Below, piece by piece: positions 33,179-39,417 of a stretch of 43,224 nt of DNA; within the stretch, counting starts at the first letter, position 1, and each line of letters begins with the position of its first letter. The position numbers and the translations under genes are program-made. The stretch spans positions 1 through 43,224 of the forward strand of contig CALXMN010000007.1 of NCBI GenBank assembly GCA_944389495.1, in the 5' to 3' direction. The notes under the pieces are model-generated. The model was given only the letters and a program-made list of their open reading frames with translations. It ran no database searches and was not told the DNA's origin. Source of the stretch: an uncultured Alphaproteobacteria bacterium (lineage in GTDB: Bacteria > Pseudomonadota > Alphaproteobacteria > Rs-D84).

Positions 33179-33405
33179 TGGCAGTTCGTGCAGCAATTTA
33201 TCGTAAAAAATCAAACCCACTGAAGGGCAAGGTTATTGACTATAAAGACATTAAAACTTTGTCACACTATATCACAGAACGTGGTAAAATCGTTCCGTCA
33301 CGTATAAGCGGCGTTTCACAAAAAGATCAACGTGAATTGGCAACCGCAATCAAGCGTGCACGTCATTTGGGATTAATGCCATTTGTTCGCAATAATTTAG
33401 GCTGA
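33178..33405 (+). CDS. rpsR: Ribosomal protein bS18
   Basis: The product is 75 aa, usual size. It carries the S18 core [23 protein letters not shown] and the basic C-terminus [19 protein letters not shown]. No zinc-binding cysteines, so this is the Zn-independent type. Partner of bS6 in the 30S platform, second gene of the operon. Confidence 0.97.
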   Translation: MAVRAAIYRKKSNPLKGKVIDYKDIKTLSHYITERGKIVPSRISGVSQKDQRELATAIKRARHLGLMPFVRNNLG

Positions 33406-33429
33406 TTCTGTGGCGATTTGTTGTGTTCA

Positions 33430-33465
33430 CAGTTCCTTGTGTATGTTCGGTATACGTCGGAACTG
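33430..33465 (+). promoter_or_regulatory. Long hairpin in the rpsR-rplI gap
   Basis: CAGTTCC (33430-33436) pairs with GGAACTG (33459-33465) around partly paired GTAT/ATAC inner sequence. There is no T run, so it is more likely an RNA-processing or regulatory structure than a terminator. The gap of 149 bp is long for this operon. Confidence 0.45.
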
Positions 33466-33554
33466 AAATGAATGTTTCCAATTCGCGTACATAATTATCC
33501 AACACACACTTAGTATTTGGGTTTAACCCTAACTTGAAATAAAGGACAGATAAA

Positions 33555-34151
33555 ATGAAAGTTATTTTGACAGAAAAAGTTACAAAACTGGGTAACATTG
33601 GTGATACAGTAGAGGTTAAAACAGGTTTTGCACGTAATTACCTGTTGCCGATGGGCAAGGCGATGCGTTGGTCACGCGAAAATGTTGCTTTGTTCGAGGC
33701 GAAAAAAGCCGAATTGCAGGCACGTCAGGATGCCGCACGCAAAGCGGCCGAGGCCAATGTTGATGCGGTTAAGAATGCGAAACTGTATATGATTCGCCAG
33801 GCGGGGGATACCGGTCAATTGTATGGATCTGTTTCCACACGCGATATAGCACGTATGTTAAAAGATGTTGCAAATGTTGTTGTTGAATCGGCCCAGGTTA
33901 TGTTGGGTGCGCCAATTAAATCGGTTGGTGTTTTTGATACCCAAATTGCTTTGCATCCAGATGTTATTGTTCCGGTTAAAATCTATGTCGCCCAGACCCA
34001 GGATGAAATTGATGCGCTGGTCGCCGGCAAGGTTTTAACATTCGGTACCAAAAAAGTTGAAGAAGATAATATCGATGCAGAAAAGGTTGAAAAGGTCGAA
34101 TCTGAATCAGCGGATGCGGCCCCAGAACAACAGCCGGCAGAAGCCGAATAA
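33555..34151 (+). CDS. rplI: Ribosomal protein bL9
   Basis: The product is 198 aa, longer than the typical 150 because of an acidic Glu/Ala/Pro tail (about 165-198), common in Alphaproteobacteria. The N-terminal RNA-binding domain is typical: MKVILTEKVTKLGNIGDTV and VKTGFARNYLLPMGKA. The connecting helix (about 42-75) and C-terminal domain (LYGSVSTRDIARML, DTQIALHPDVIVPVKIYV) follow. Ends the rpsF-rpsR-rplI operon. An AAAGGACAGATAAA site precedes the ATG. Confidence 0.97.
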   Translation: MKVILTEKVTKLGNIGDTVEVKTGFARNYLLPMGKAMRWSRENVALFEAKKAELQARQDAARKAAEANVDAVKNAKLYMIRQAGDTGQLYGSVSTRDIARMLKDVANVVVESAQVMLGAPIKSVGVFDTQIALHPDVIVPVKIYVAQTQDEIDALVAGKVLTFGTKKVEEDNIDAEKVEKVESESADAAPEQQPAEAE

Positions 34152-34154
34152 TTT

Positions 34155-34182
34155 AAAAAATCGCCTGTACAGGCGATTTTTT
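34155..34182 (+). terminator. rplI terminator
   Basis: AAAAAATCGCCTGTACAGGCGATTTTTT perfect inverted repeat with flanking A/T runs. Confidence 0.9.
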
Positions 34183-34246
34183 AATTATTGTGAAACCGTG
34201 CCACAGATGGACAGGCGATATTTATTCTTTTGCGAATAGTTTACCC

Positions 34247-34525
34247 TTATTCCAGCGGACAGGCGGCGGTATATTCATATGTGCCGGTGTTGTCGGTATA
34301 TGTTGTATTTGCCGGTGCATACATTATGCACGAACCCGACGGGCTTGACACCAGACAACTGTCCGCCGTACCGGCGGATGCATATCCCGATGGACAAGAA
34401 CCATCCGCAATATCCATATATTCTTCCACCACCGCGACATAACCCGATGGGCACGAAGTGGACGGCGCGACGGCAAATGATGCACACGGCGCAATTGCAA
34501 AAAATAATATAAAAATTCGTTTCAT
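34247..34525 (-). CDS. Small secreted Cys-rich protein, 'CPLE' family, copy 2
   Basis: The product is 92 aa: signal peptide (MKRIFILFFAIAPCASF..., about 1-20) and the six-Cys mature domain with STSCPSGY, GSCIMYAPANT and the end GTYEYTAACPLE. Very similar to copy 1 (3777-4058), including positions of all mature cysteines. A GGGGTGG sequence before the ATG at 34525 selects that start over the GTG at 34534. It lies 15 bp after the 140-aa gene, reproducing the copy 1 arrangement. Secreted partner of that gene; function unknown. Confidence 0.85.
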   Translation of the reverse strand: MKRIFILFFAIAPCASFAVAPSTSCPSGYVAVVEEYMDIADGSCPSGYASAGTADSCLVSSPSGSCIMYAPANTTYTDNTGTYEYTAACPLE

Positions 34526-34540
34526 ATTCGCCACCCCAAT

Positions 34541-34963
34541 TTAGTCAGACAGATTACTGAACAACGCGGACCGGAAAGACGTAGGGATCTGAGCGTAGTA
34601 CGCACAGTTGTACGCGCAATCGTCCGCGCAAGTATAGGCCGACAAGCTCGCGTTGTTGAAAACCCAGCGCGACACCGCAGGTGAAATCATTCTGCACCAA
34701 CAATATTTGTTATCATCACTGGTTGTACTGATTGTAACGGCGGTGGAGGTTGCACCCTGTGAACCACCGTTTTGCGAACCACAAAATGCAACACCCTGTA
34801 TTGATACGCCACCGCAAGTTGCGGACCAATTTGATTGACCGTGTTCGCCCGAATAAGTGGAACACGTTGTTGATGACGTTAATTTTACGCATTTGGTGAC
34901 GGCAAACGCCGGTGGAATTATGGCCACGCACAGCAGGCCGGCAATTAATAAATGTTTTTTCAT
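34541..34963 (-). CDS. Secreted Cys-rich protein, 'MKKHLL' family, copy 2
   Basis: The product is 140 aa. Signal peptide MKKHLLIAGLLC... (cleaved near AFA-V), mature start VTKCVKL as in copy 1 (VTKCVAL), a divergent Ser/Thr/Gly-rich middle, then KYCWCRMISPAVSRWVF, a CADDCAYNCA cluster and the tail FRSALFSNLSD. The region upstream of the ATG (GGAGATAAGAATATG) is identical to copy 1. Controlled, I infer, by leader RNA copy 2. The middle differs strongly while ends are conserved, which suggests diversifying pressure on the centre. Confidence 0.85.
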   Translation of the reverse strand: MKKHLLIAGLLCVAIIPPAFAVTKCVKLTSSTTCSTYSGEHGQSNWSATCGGVSIQGVAFCGSQNGGSQGATSTAVTISTTSDDNKYCWCRMISPAVSRWVFNNASLSAYTCADDCAYNCAYYAQIPTSFRSALFSNLSD

Positions 34964-34994
34964 ATTCTTATCTCCATTTTCTTTTGTTTTTGAA

Positions 34995-35167
34995 TAAAGA
35001 AAACCACCAGAAATCTCAGGTGGTTGGAGTTTAAGAACAATCCAATAAATTGCGTGTTTTATTCTGTATATTCAACACACTCCAACCATTATGGTTGGAT
35101 TAGTTTTTCGTCCGTATTACAGACGTATTGGATGGGTTCTTAAGCCCAATATGTGAACACCACATAT
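34995..35167 (-). promoter_or_regulatory. Structured attenuator/riboswitch-like leader RNA, copy 2
   Basis: Minus strand, 5' to 3'. P1 ATATGTG (35167-35161)/CACATAT (35155-35149) with loop GTGTT. Long-range helix TTAAGAAC (35143-35136)/GTTCTTAA (35038-35031), eight Watson-Crick pairs. It encloses CGTCTG/CGGACG (35125-35109), TCCAACC/GGTTGGA (35099-35081) and GTGTGTT/AACACGC (35080-35052) with loop GAATA...GAATAA. Then ACTCCAACCA (35030-35021), able to pair ten bases with TGGTTGGAGT (35088-35079), overlaps the terminator stem ACCACC/GGTGGT (35024-35003). The two states are mutually exclusive. Confidence 0.8.
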
Positions 35168-35219
35168 CAATGTTTATTATTATCACAGCCTGTAAATAAA
35201 TCAACGATAAAATCATTCA

Positions 35220-35248
35220 TTGGCGTTTGGCAATATTATTTGTATAAT
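35220..35248 (+). promoter_or_regulatory. recO promoter TTGGCG-17-TATAAT
   Basis: -35 at 35220-35225, -10 at 35243-35248. The start point near 35255 leaves only a few bases before the ATG at 35259, and no Shine-Dalgarno is visible. Confidence 0.6.
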
Positions 35249-35258
35249 ACCACACGAT

Positions 35259-35912
35259 ATGAAATTGGAATCAAGCGGGATTTTGATAAATTTGCGACCA
35301 TTGGGCGAACGCGATGCGTTGGCACGTATCTTTACCGCTGATTTTGGTGTTGTGTGCGGAATGATGCGTGCGGCACAAATTGCACGTAAAAATAAACCAC
35401 TGGTTGGCCAGGTTGGCGGTGTGGTTTGGAATGCGCGTCTTGATTCCCAGTTGGGTGTGTTCCATTGGGATGCCGAAAGAAATCTTGGGGCGGGGTTGAT
35501 GATGCGGCGCGAAACATTGGAATATATGAATTGCGTTTTTGCATTGATTGCCGCGTTGTTGCCGGAACGGGAACAGTATCACACATTGTATAATGAAACA
35601 TTGAATTTATTACTTTGTTTGTCCGGTAAAGATGCCGATGTTGCATATCTTAATTGGGAAATATCTTTGTTGCGTGAATTGGGGTATGCGTTGAATTTAT
35701 CGTCTTGTTCGGGATGCGGGGGGCACGAAAACTTAATGTACTTATCGCCAAGGACGGGACGGGCCGTGTGTGAAAAATGCGCCGCGCCGTATGTCAGTCG
35801 TCTGTATAAATTGCCGGTAAATTTGAATGTTACGCGATGTTTTTTGGAACGTGCGTGCGCGACCCAAGGGGTTGATTTGCCAACGGTGCGAATGATGTTG
35901 GGGCGGGGTTAA
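35259..35912 (+). CDS. recO: DNA repair protein RecO
   Basis: The product is 217 aa. RecO anneals single strands and loads RecA with RecR in the RecF pathway. The N-terminal OB fold shows GILINLRPLGERDALARIFTADFG (split here at about 7-30) and a helical middle. A zinc-ribbon-like motif CSGCGG...CEKCAAPY (about 142-180) matches the Cys pairs found in many RecO proteins. The ATG at 35259 fits the family N-terminus; a longer frame start at 35220 falls inside the promoter. The promoter position implies leaderless or near-leaderless translation. Confidence 0.9.
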   Translation: MKLESSGILINLRPLGERDALARIFTADFGVVCGMMRAAQIARKNKPLVGQVGGVVWNARLDSQLGVFHWDAERNLGAGLMMRRETLEYMNCVFALIAALLPEREQYHTLYNETLNLLLCLSGKDADVAYLNWEISLLRELGYALNLSSCSGCGGHENLMYLSPRTGRAVCEKCAAPYVSRLYKLPVNLNVTRCFLERACATQGVDLPTVRMMLGRG

Positions 35913-35992
35913 ATTGTCGCAATTTATTCCTTGCATAACAAAAAAAATTTGATTATTGTATATCCTGTTCAACAGATATAAAGGAGAAAATT

Positions 35993-36820
35993 ATGACTTG
36001 GACAATCTTGGTTCTGGTTGTTGGTATCCTTTTGTTCCTGTTCGGCGGTATGTTGCTGCCCAAGGGTGATGAAAAGAAACCATCTGCTGGAAGAAACGTT
36101 GCAAAAAAATGTATCAGCCTTATTGCTATTATCCTGATTTCGGGCAGTATGTGTCGTCTGTATATGCCATACTATCTGACCGCCATTAATCCGGCAATTG
36201 TTCAGGAAATGGTTAATGGTATGCAGGAACAGCAGCAGGCCGAAAAAAATAAACAAATTCGCAAATTCGTTCGTTCCGAAGGCGATAAAATGATGCGCGA
36301 TGCACCGGTTTTGGGTAACCGCGATGGTAAAAAAACAATTTATGTTTGGACCGACTTTTCTTGTCCGTTCTGCCGTCGTGTACACGGTGAAATTGAACGC
36401 GTATTGGCCGATCGTGACGATACACGCGTAGTTATTAAAAACTTCTCTATCCACGGGCCATTGTCTGATGCACCGGCCAAGGCGGTTATTGCGGCAAATC
36501 TGCAGGATCCGGCCAAGGCGGCAGAATTGACAAATATGTTGATGACACGTGAATATTACACCCAAGAAGATTTGCAAGACCAGGATACAATCGCTGAAAA
36601 GGTCGAAGCAAATGTTATGAAGATGGCCAAAGAAGTTGGCTTGGATACAGAAAAGTTAAAGGCCGATATGAATGGCGATGTTGTTGCACGTGAATTGCGC
36701 AATGTTCGTGATTTGGCCCAGCGCTTTGAAATCAGCGGAACACCGTTCTTGATTATTGGTGAACAGGCGTTCCCGGGTGCGATTCCGGCCGATCAAATCG
36801 AAACAGCCTTGGATGAATAA
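35993..36820 (+). CDS. Membrane-anchored DsbA-like thiol oxidoreductase
   Basis: The product is 275 aa. Two N-terminal hydrophobic helices (about 3-22 and 40-56) are followed by a short helical linker and a thioredoxin-fold DsbA domain (about 100-275). The redox site is CPFC (124-127) in WTDFSCPFCRRVHGEI, with the cis-proline in GTPFLIIGEQAFPG (about 249-262). This resembles Com1/BdbD-like DsbA proteins. It should oxidise or shuffle disulfides in the periplasm. The unusually many Cys-rich exported proteins in this window are obvious candidate substrates, but that link is inference. An AAAGGAGAAAATT ribosome-binding site gives strong expression. Monocistronic. Confidence 0.9.
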   Translation: MTWTILVLVVGILLFLFGGMLLPKGDEKKPSAGRNVAKKCISLIAIILISGSMCRLYMPYYLTAINPAIVQEMVNGMQEQQQAEKNKQIRKFVRSEGDKMMRDAPVLGNRDGKKTIYVWTDFSCPFCRRVHGEIERVLADRDDTRVVIKNFSIHGPLSDAPAKAVIAANLQDPAKAAELTNMLMTREYYTQEDLQDQDTIAEKVEANVMKMAKEVGLDTEKLKADMNGDVVARELRNVRDLAQRFEISGTPFLIIGEQAFPGAIPADQIETALDE

Positions 36821-36842
36821 TTAAAATATAATCCAAAGCAAT

Positions 36843-36897
36843 TAATCCCGCTGTATGGCGGGATTATTATGTCCGCACAGTGTGCGGATATTTTTTA
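36843..36897 (+). terminator. Double hairpin terminator after the DsbA-like gene
   Basis: AATCCCGC/GCGGGATT (36843-36864), then GTCCGCAC/GTGCGGAT (36871-36890) with a T run. Confidence 0.8.
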
Positions 36898-37005
36898 TTT
36901 ATAAAGAAGTGTCATAGAGTGTAAATTTTGGTTACGGTATGACAAGAATTATTTAATGTGCGTCACTATTGTGGGGCGTCGCCAACCGGATATATTTTGA
37001 ACCAT
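36898..37005. other. Short intergenic gap, no recognised content
   Basis: About 110 bases between the terminators of the DsbA-like gene and pgk. There is no convincing ORF or promoter. Confidence 0.5.
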
Positions 37006-37034
37006 AAAAAACAGGGCATATGCCCCGTTTTTTA
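37006..37034 (-). terminator. pgk terminator
   Basis: AAACGGGGCATATGCCCTGTTTTTT on the minus strand at the pgk stop. Confidence 0.85.
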
Positions 37035-38201
37035 TTTGTCCGCCAGTATTATAATGCCAGGCAGGGGGCGTCCCTCGATAAACTCAAGAAATGCGCCGCC
37101 ACCGGTTGATACATATGTGATGTCGTCTTTGACACCACAGGCCTGTAATGCGGCAACGGTGTCGCCACCGCCAACAATGCTGGTTAATTTACCGGCGCGC
37201 GTTTGTTCGGCAATTGTTTTTGCAATTGCAAATGACCCGTATGACCACGTTGGTTGCCATTCCGCCATACCGACCGTACCGTTCCAGATTACGGTTGATG
37301 CATTACGAATTGCATCTGTGTCGCGTTCGGTTGTGGCGATGCCGGCATCGATAATTACATCGTCATCCTGGATTTCGGTAAAGTTTTTGTTCATACGGGG
37401 GGCGTCCGGTTTAAATTCTTTGGCAACACCCTTGTCCAATGGTAACAGAACTTCGCAATTATTTTGTTTTGCGTATTCCAAAATTTCCAGTGCGGTGTCT
37501 TTCTGGTCGGCTTCGTATAATGAATTGCCGACGCGGCCACCGGTGGCATAGTTAAATGTCGTGCCCAATGCGCCACCAATGATTAATTTGTCGGACAGTT
37601 TGGCCAATGCCTTTAACACACCGATTTTTGTTGAAACCTTGCTGCCGGCGACAATGGACAGTAATGGACGTTTGGGATTTTCCATAACCGCGGATAAGTT
37701 TTCTATTTCATAGGCCAGTAATTTCCCCGCATATGATGGCAAGATTTCTGCGACGCCAACAGTACTGGCGTGTGCGCGGTGTGATACGGCGAATGCGTCA
37801 TTTACAAAAATGTCAAATCCGTTGGCCAATTTTTTTGCAAAGTTGGGGTCGTTTTGTTCCTCGCCCGCGTAAAAGCGAACGTTTTCCAGCAAAACAACAT
37901 CGCCGTCATTCATATTCTGCATAAAATCCCGGGCCAGACAGTCGGCAATTAATGGAATTTTCATATATTCTGCAACCGGTGCCAATGTGTAATCCATATT
38001 ACGCGTACCCTTTGGCCGGCCCAGGTGCGCACAAATTGCAATGCGTGCACCACCCGCGCGCAGCGCGTTAATTGTTTGCATACTTTGTTCAATGCGAAAT
38101 GCGTCGGTAATGTGTCCGTCAACGATTTGTACATTAAAGTCGTCGCGCAGTAAAACATACTTGCCGCGCACGTCCAGATTATCAATCGTGCGAAGTTTCA
38201 T
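37032..38201 (-). CDS. pgk: Phosphoglycerate kinase
   Basis: The product is 389 aa, normal length. It transfers phosphate between 1,3-bisphosphoglycerate and ADP in glycolysis. Substrate-binding motifs: DFNV (21-24), HLGRPKG (59-65), LLENVRFYAGEE. The nucleotide-binding C-terminal domain has SIVAGSKVSTKIGVL, GGALGTTF and VGGGDTVAAL (343-352). Its start lies inside the end of rnhB (20-bp overlap), and an AAAGGATGGATAAAA site within rnhB drives it, so the two are translationally linked. A complete enzyme with no missing key residues seen. Confidence 0.97.
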   Translation of the reverse strand: MKLRTIDNLDVRGKYVLLRDDFNVQIVDGHITDAFRIEQSMQTINALRAGGARIAICAHLGRPKGTRNMDYTLAPVAEYMKIPLIADCLARDFMQNMNDGDVVLLENVRFYAGEEQNDPNFAKKLANGFDIFVNDAFAVSHRAHASTVGVAEILPSYAGKLLAYEIENLSAVMENPKRPLLSIVAGSKVSTKIGVLKALAKLSDKLIIGGALGTTFNYATGGRVGNSLYEADQKDTALEILEYAKQNNCEVLLPLDKGVAKEFKPDAPRMNKNFTEIQDDDVIIDAGIATTERDTDAIRNASTVIWNGTVGMAEWQPTWSYGSFAIAKTIAEQTRAGKLTSIVGGGDTVAALQACGVKDDITYVSTGGGAFLEFIEGRPLPGIIILADK

Positions 38202-38808
38202 TTTTATCCATCCTTTCTTTTACGGGTTTATAACTTTTACGATAATGTTCGTTTATACCATATTTTTCAATTGCGCGCAAATGTTCGGGGGTGGGATAGC
38301 CCGCATTTTTATCCCATGCGTACATTGGGTATTGTGTGGATAATTCCTGCATAATTTTATCACGTGTTTGCTTTGCAATAATGGATGCGGCGGCAATGGA
38401 CAGTGACTTTGCGTCGCCACGTACAACGGGCACACCGGTTAAATGTGGTGGCAATTTGTTCCCGTCAATAAGACAAAATTGCGGTGTGCAAGTTAATTTT
38501 TGTACCGCACGTTCCATTGCGGTCAGGGATGCGTGCAGAATGTTTAATTCATCTATTTCGGCCGGGCTGCATTGTGCCACCGTCCAAATTGTGTTTTGGG
38601 TTATCCAATCGTACGCCATCATTCGCATATGTGCGGTCATTTGTTTTGAATCACGAATTATAACCGGTATTTCGATGTCACGACGTGGGAAAATAACCGC
38701 CGCCGCAACCACCGGCCCGCACAGGGGTCCACGGCCGGCCTCGTCCACACCGGCGACGGTGGTAAATCCCGTTTCGTTTTCAATATCAAATGTTGGTGTT
38801 GTTTTCAT
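38182..38808 (-). CDS. rnhB: Ribonuclease HII
   Basis: The product is 208 aa. It removes RNA and single ribonucleotides from DNA. Catalytic residues are visible in VAGVDEAGRGPLCG (Asp22, Glu23), a further Asp in IDGNKLPP, and another in GDAKSLSIAAASIIAKQ. The C-terminal YPMYAWDKNAGYPTPEHL is family typical. An ATG at 38823 adds five residues (MVLIT); neither start has a ribosome-binding site, and I chose 38808 because PTFDIE is the usual family N-terminus. It overlaps pgk by 20 bp and is divergent from leader RNA copy 3. Confidence 0.95.
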   Translation of the reverse strand: MKTTPTFDIENETGFTTVAGVDEAGRGPLCGPVVAAAVIFPRRDIEIPVIIRDSKQMTAHMRMMAYDWITQNTIWTVAQCSPAEIDELNILHASLTAMERAVQKLTCTPQFCLIDGNKLPPHLTGVPVVRGDAKSLSIAAASIIAKQTRDKIMQELSTQYPMYAWDKNAGYPTPEHLRAIEKYGINEHYRKSYKPVKERMDKNETSHD

Positions 38809-38858
38809 AGTGATTAAAACCATATCACAAATTTATGGTAAATGGAAAACTTTTCATA

Positions 38859-38864
38859 TATAAT
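38859..38864 (+). promoter_or_regulatory. -10 box for leader RNA copy 3
   Basis: TATAAT; transcription would start near 38871, one or two bases before hairpin P1. The -35 is poor. Confidence 0.5.
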
Positions 38865-38870
38865 GTATGG

Positions 38871-39049
38871 CGTATCGGCGTGTTACCGGTATGGGGTGTC
38901 ACAACCCGTCAAAACGCGTTTCGCATATGCGAAATGAAAAAATCTCCAACCCGGGGTTGGAGGGTGCTGAATAACCAATAAAGCACACTATTCGTTTTGA
39001 TAGTTGTGAACCTCCAACCCACCTGAAAAAATTTTTTCCGGTGGTTTTT
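38871..39049 (+). promoter_or_regulatory. Structured attenuator/riboswitch-like leader RNA, copy 3
   Basis: P1 TATCGG (38873-38878)/CCGGTA with loop CGTGTTA. Long-range helix TCACAAC (38899-38905)/GTTGTGA (39003-39009), different bases from copies 1 and 2 but still paired. A 16-base perfect palindrome around GCATATGC follows, then CTCCAACC/GGTTGGAG (38944-38962), then GTGCT/AGCAC (38964-38986) with loop GAATAACCAATAA. CCTCCAACCC (39011-39020) can pair ten bases with GGGTTGGAGG. Terminator CCACC-T-GAAAAAA/TTTTTTC-C-GGTGG, then TTTTT (39019-39049). It precedes the Xre gene by 17 bases. Confidence 0.75.
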
Positions 39050-39066
39050 ATTATGGGGGGAAAATT

Positions 39067-39417
39067 ATGGTTGGAATAAAGCACCGGGCGTGTGAATTTG
39101 ATATTAATGCCGGACGGATTATTACAATGCTGCGCACGCGTATGGGATTAAGCCAGCAGGATTTGGGTAAAAAATTGGGCGTTACTTTTCAGCAAATTCA
39201 AAAATATGAAAGTGGAAAAAGCAGTTTAACCGCCGCACGATTGGGCGATGTTTGTCGTGTGTTTGAAGTTTCGCCGGCCGCGTTTTATGACGAAGCAAAT
39301 CGGCCGTATATTAGTGATGGGCATATGATGAAATTAATAAATACCATTTATAAATTACCAAATGACAGGCGTAATATTATTTTGCAAATTGCCACCGCAT
39401 TTCATTTGGCGGGTTAA
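39067..39417 (+). CDS. Xre/Cro-family helix-turn-helix regulator
   Basis: The product is 116 aa, cytoplasmic. An HTH_3 domain lies at about 17-73: GRIITMLRTRMGLSQQDLGK, then VTFQQIQKYESGKSSLTAARL, then VFEVSPAAFYD. The helical C-terminus (KLINTIYKLPNDRRNIILQIATAFHL) is typical of the small alphaproteobacterial Xre regulators. It may regulate envelope or stress genes; its targets cannot be told. A GGGGGG run six bases before the ATG is the likely ribosome-binding site. The gene follows leader RNA copy 3, so its level is probably set by attenuation. It overlaps the convergent lytic transglycosylase gene by 4 bp. Confidence 0.9.
   Translation: MVGIKHRACEFDINAGRIITMLRTRMGLSQQDLGKKLGVTFQQIQKYESGKSSLTAARLGDVCRVFEVSPAAFYDEANRPYISDGHMMKLINTIYKLPNDRRNIILQIATAFHLAG

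Noticed and set aside
34995-35167. CCAACC/GGTTGG elements as integron attC sites or a MITE
   Set aside because: They lie in fixed orientation directly before genes with a terminator at the 3' end, lack the attC core (GTTRRRY) and target-site duplications, and no integrase is near.
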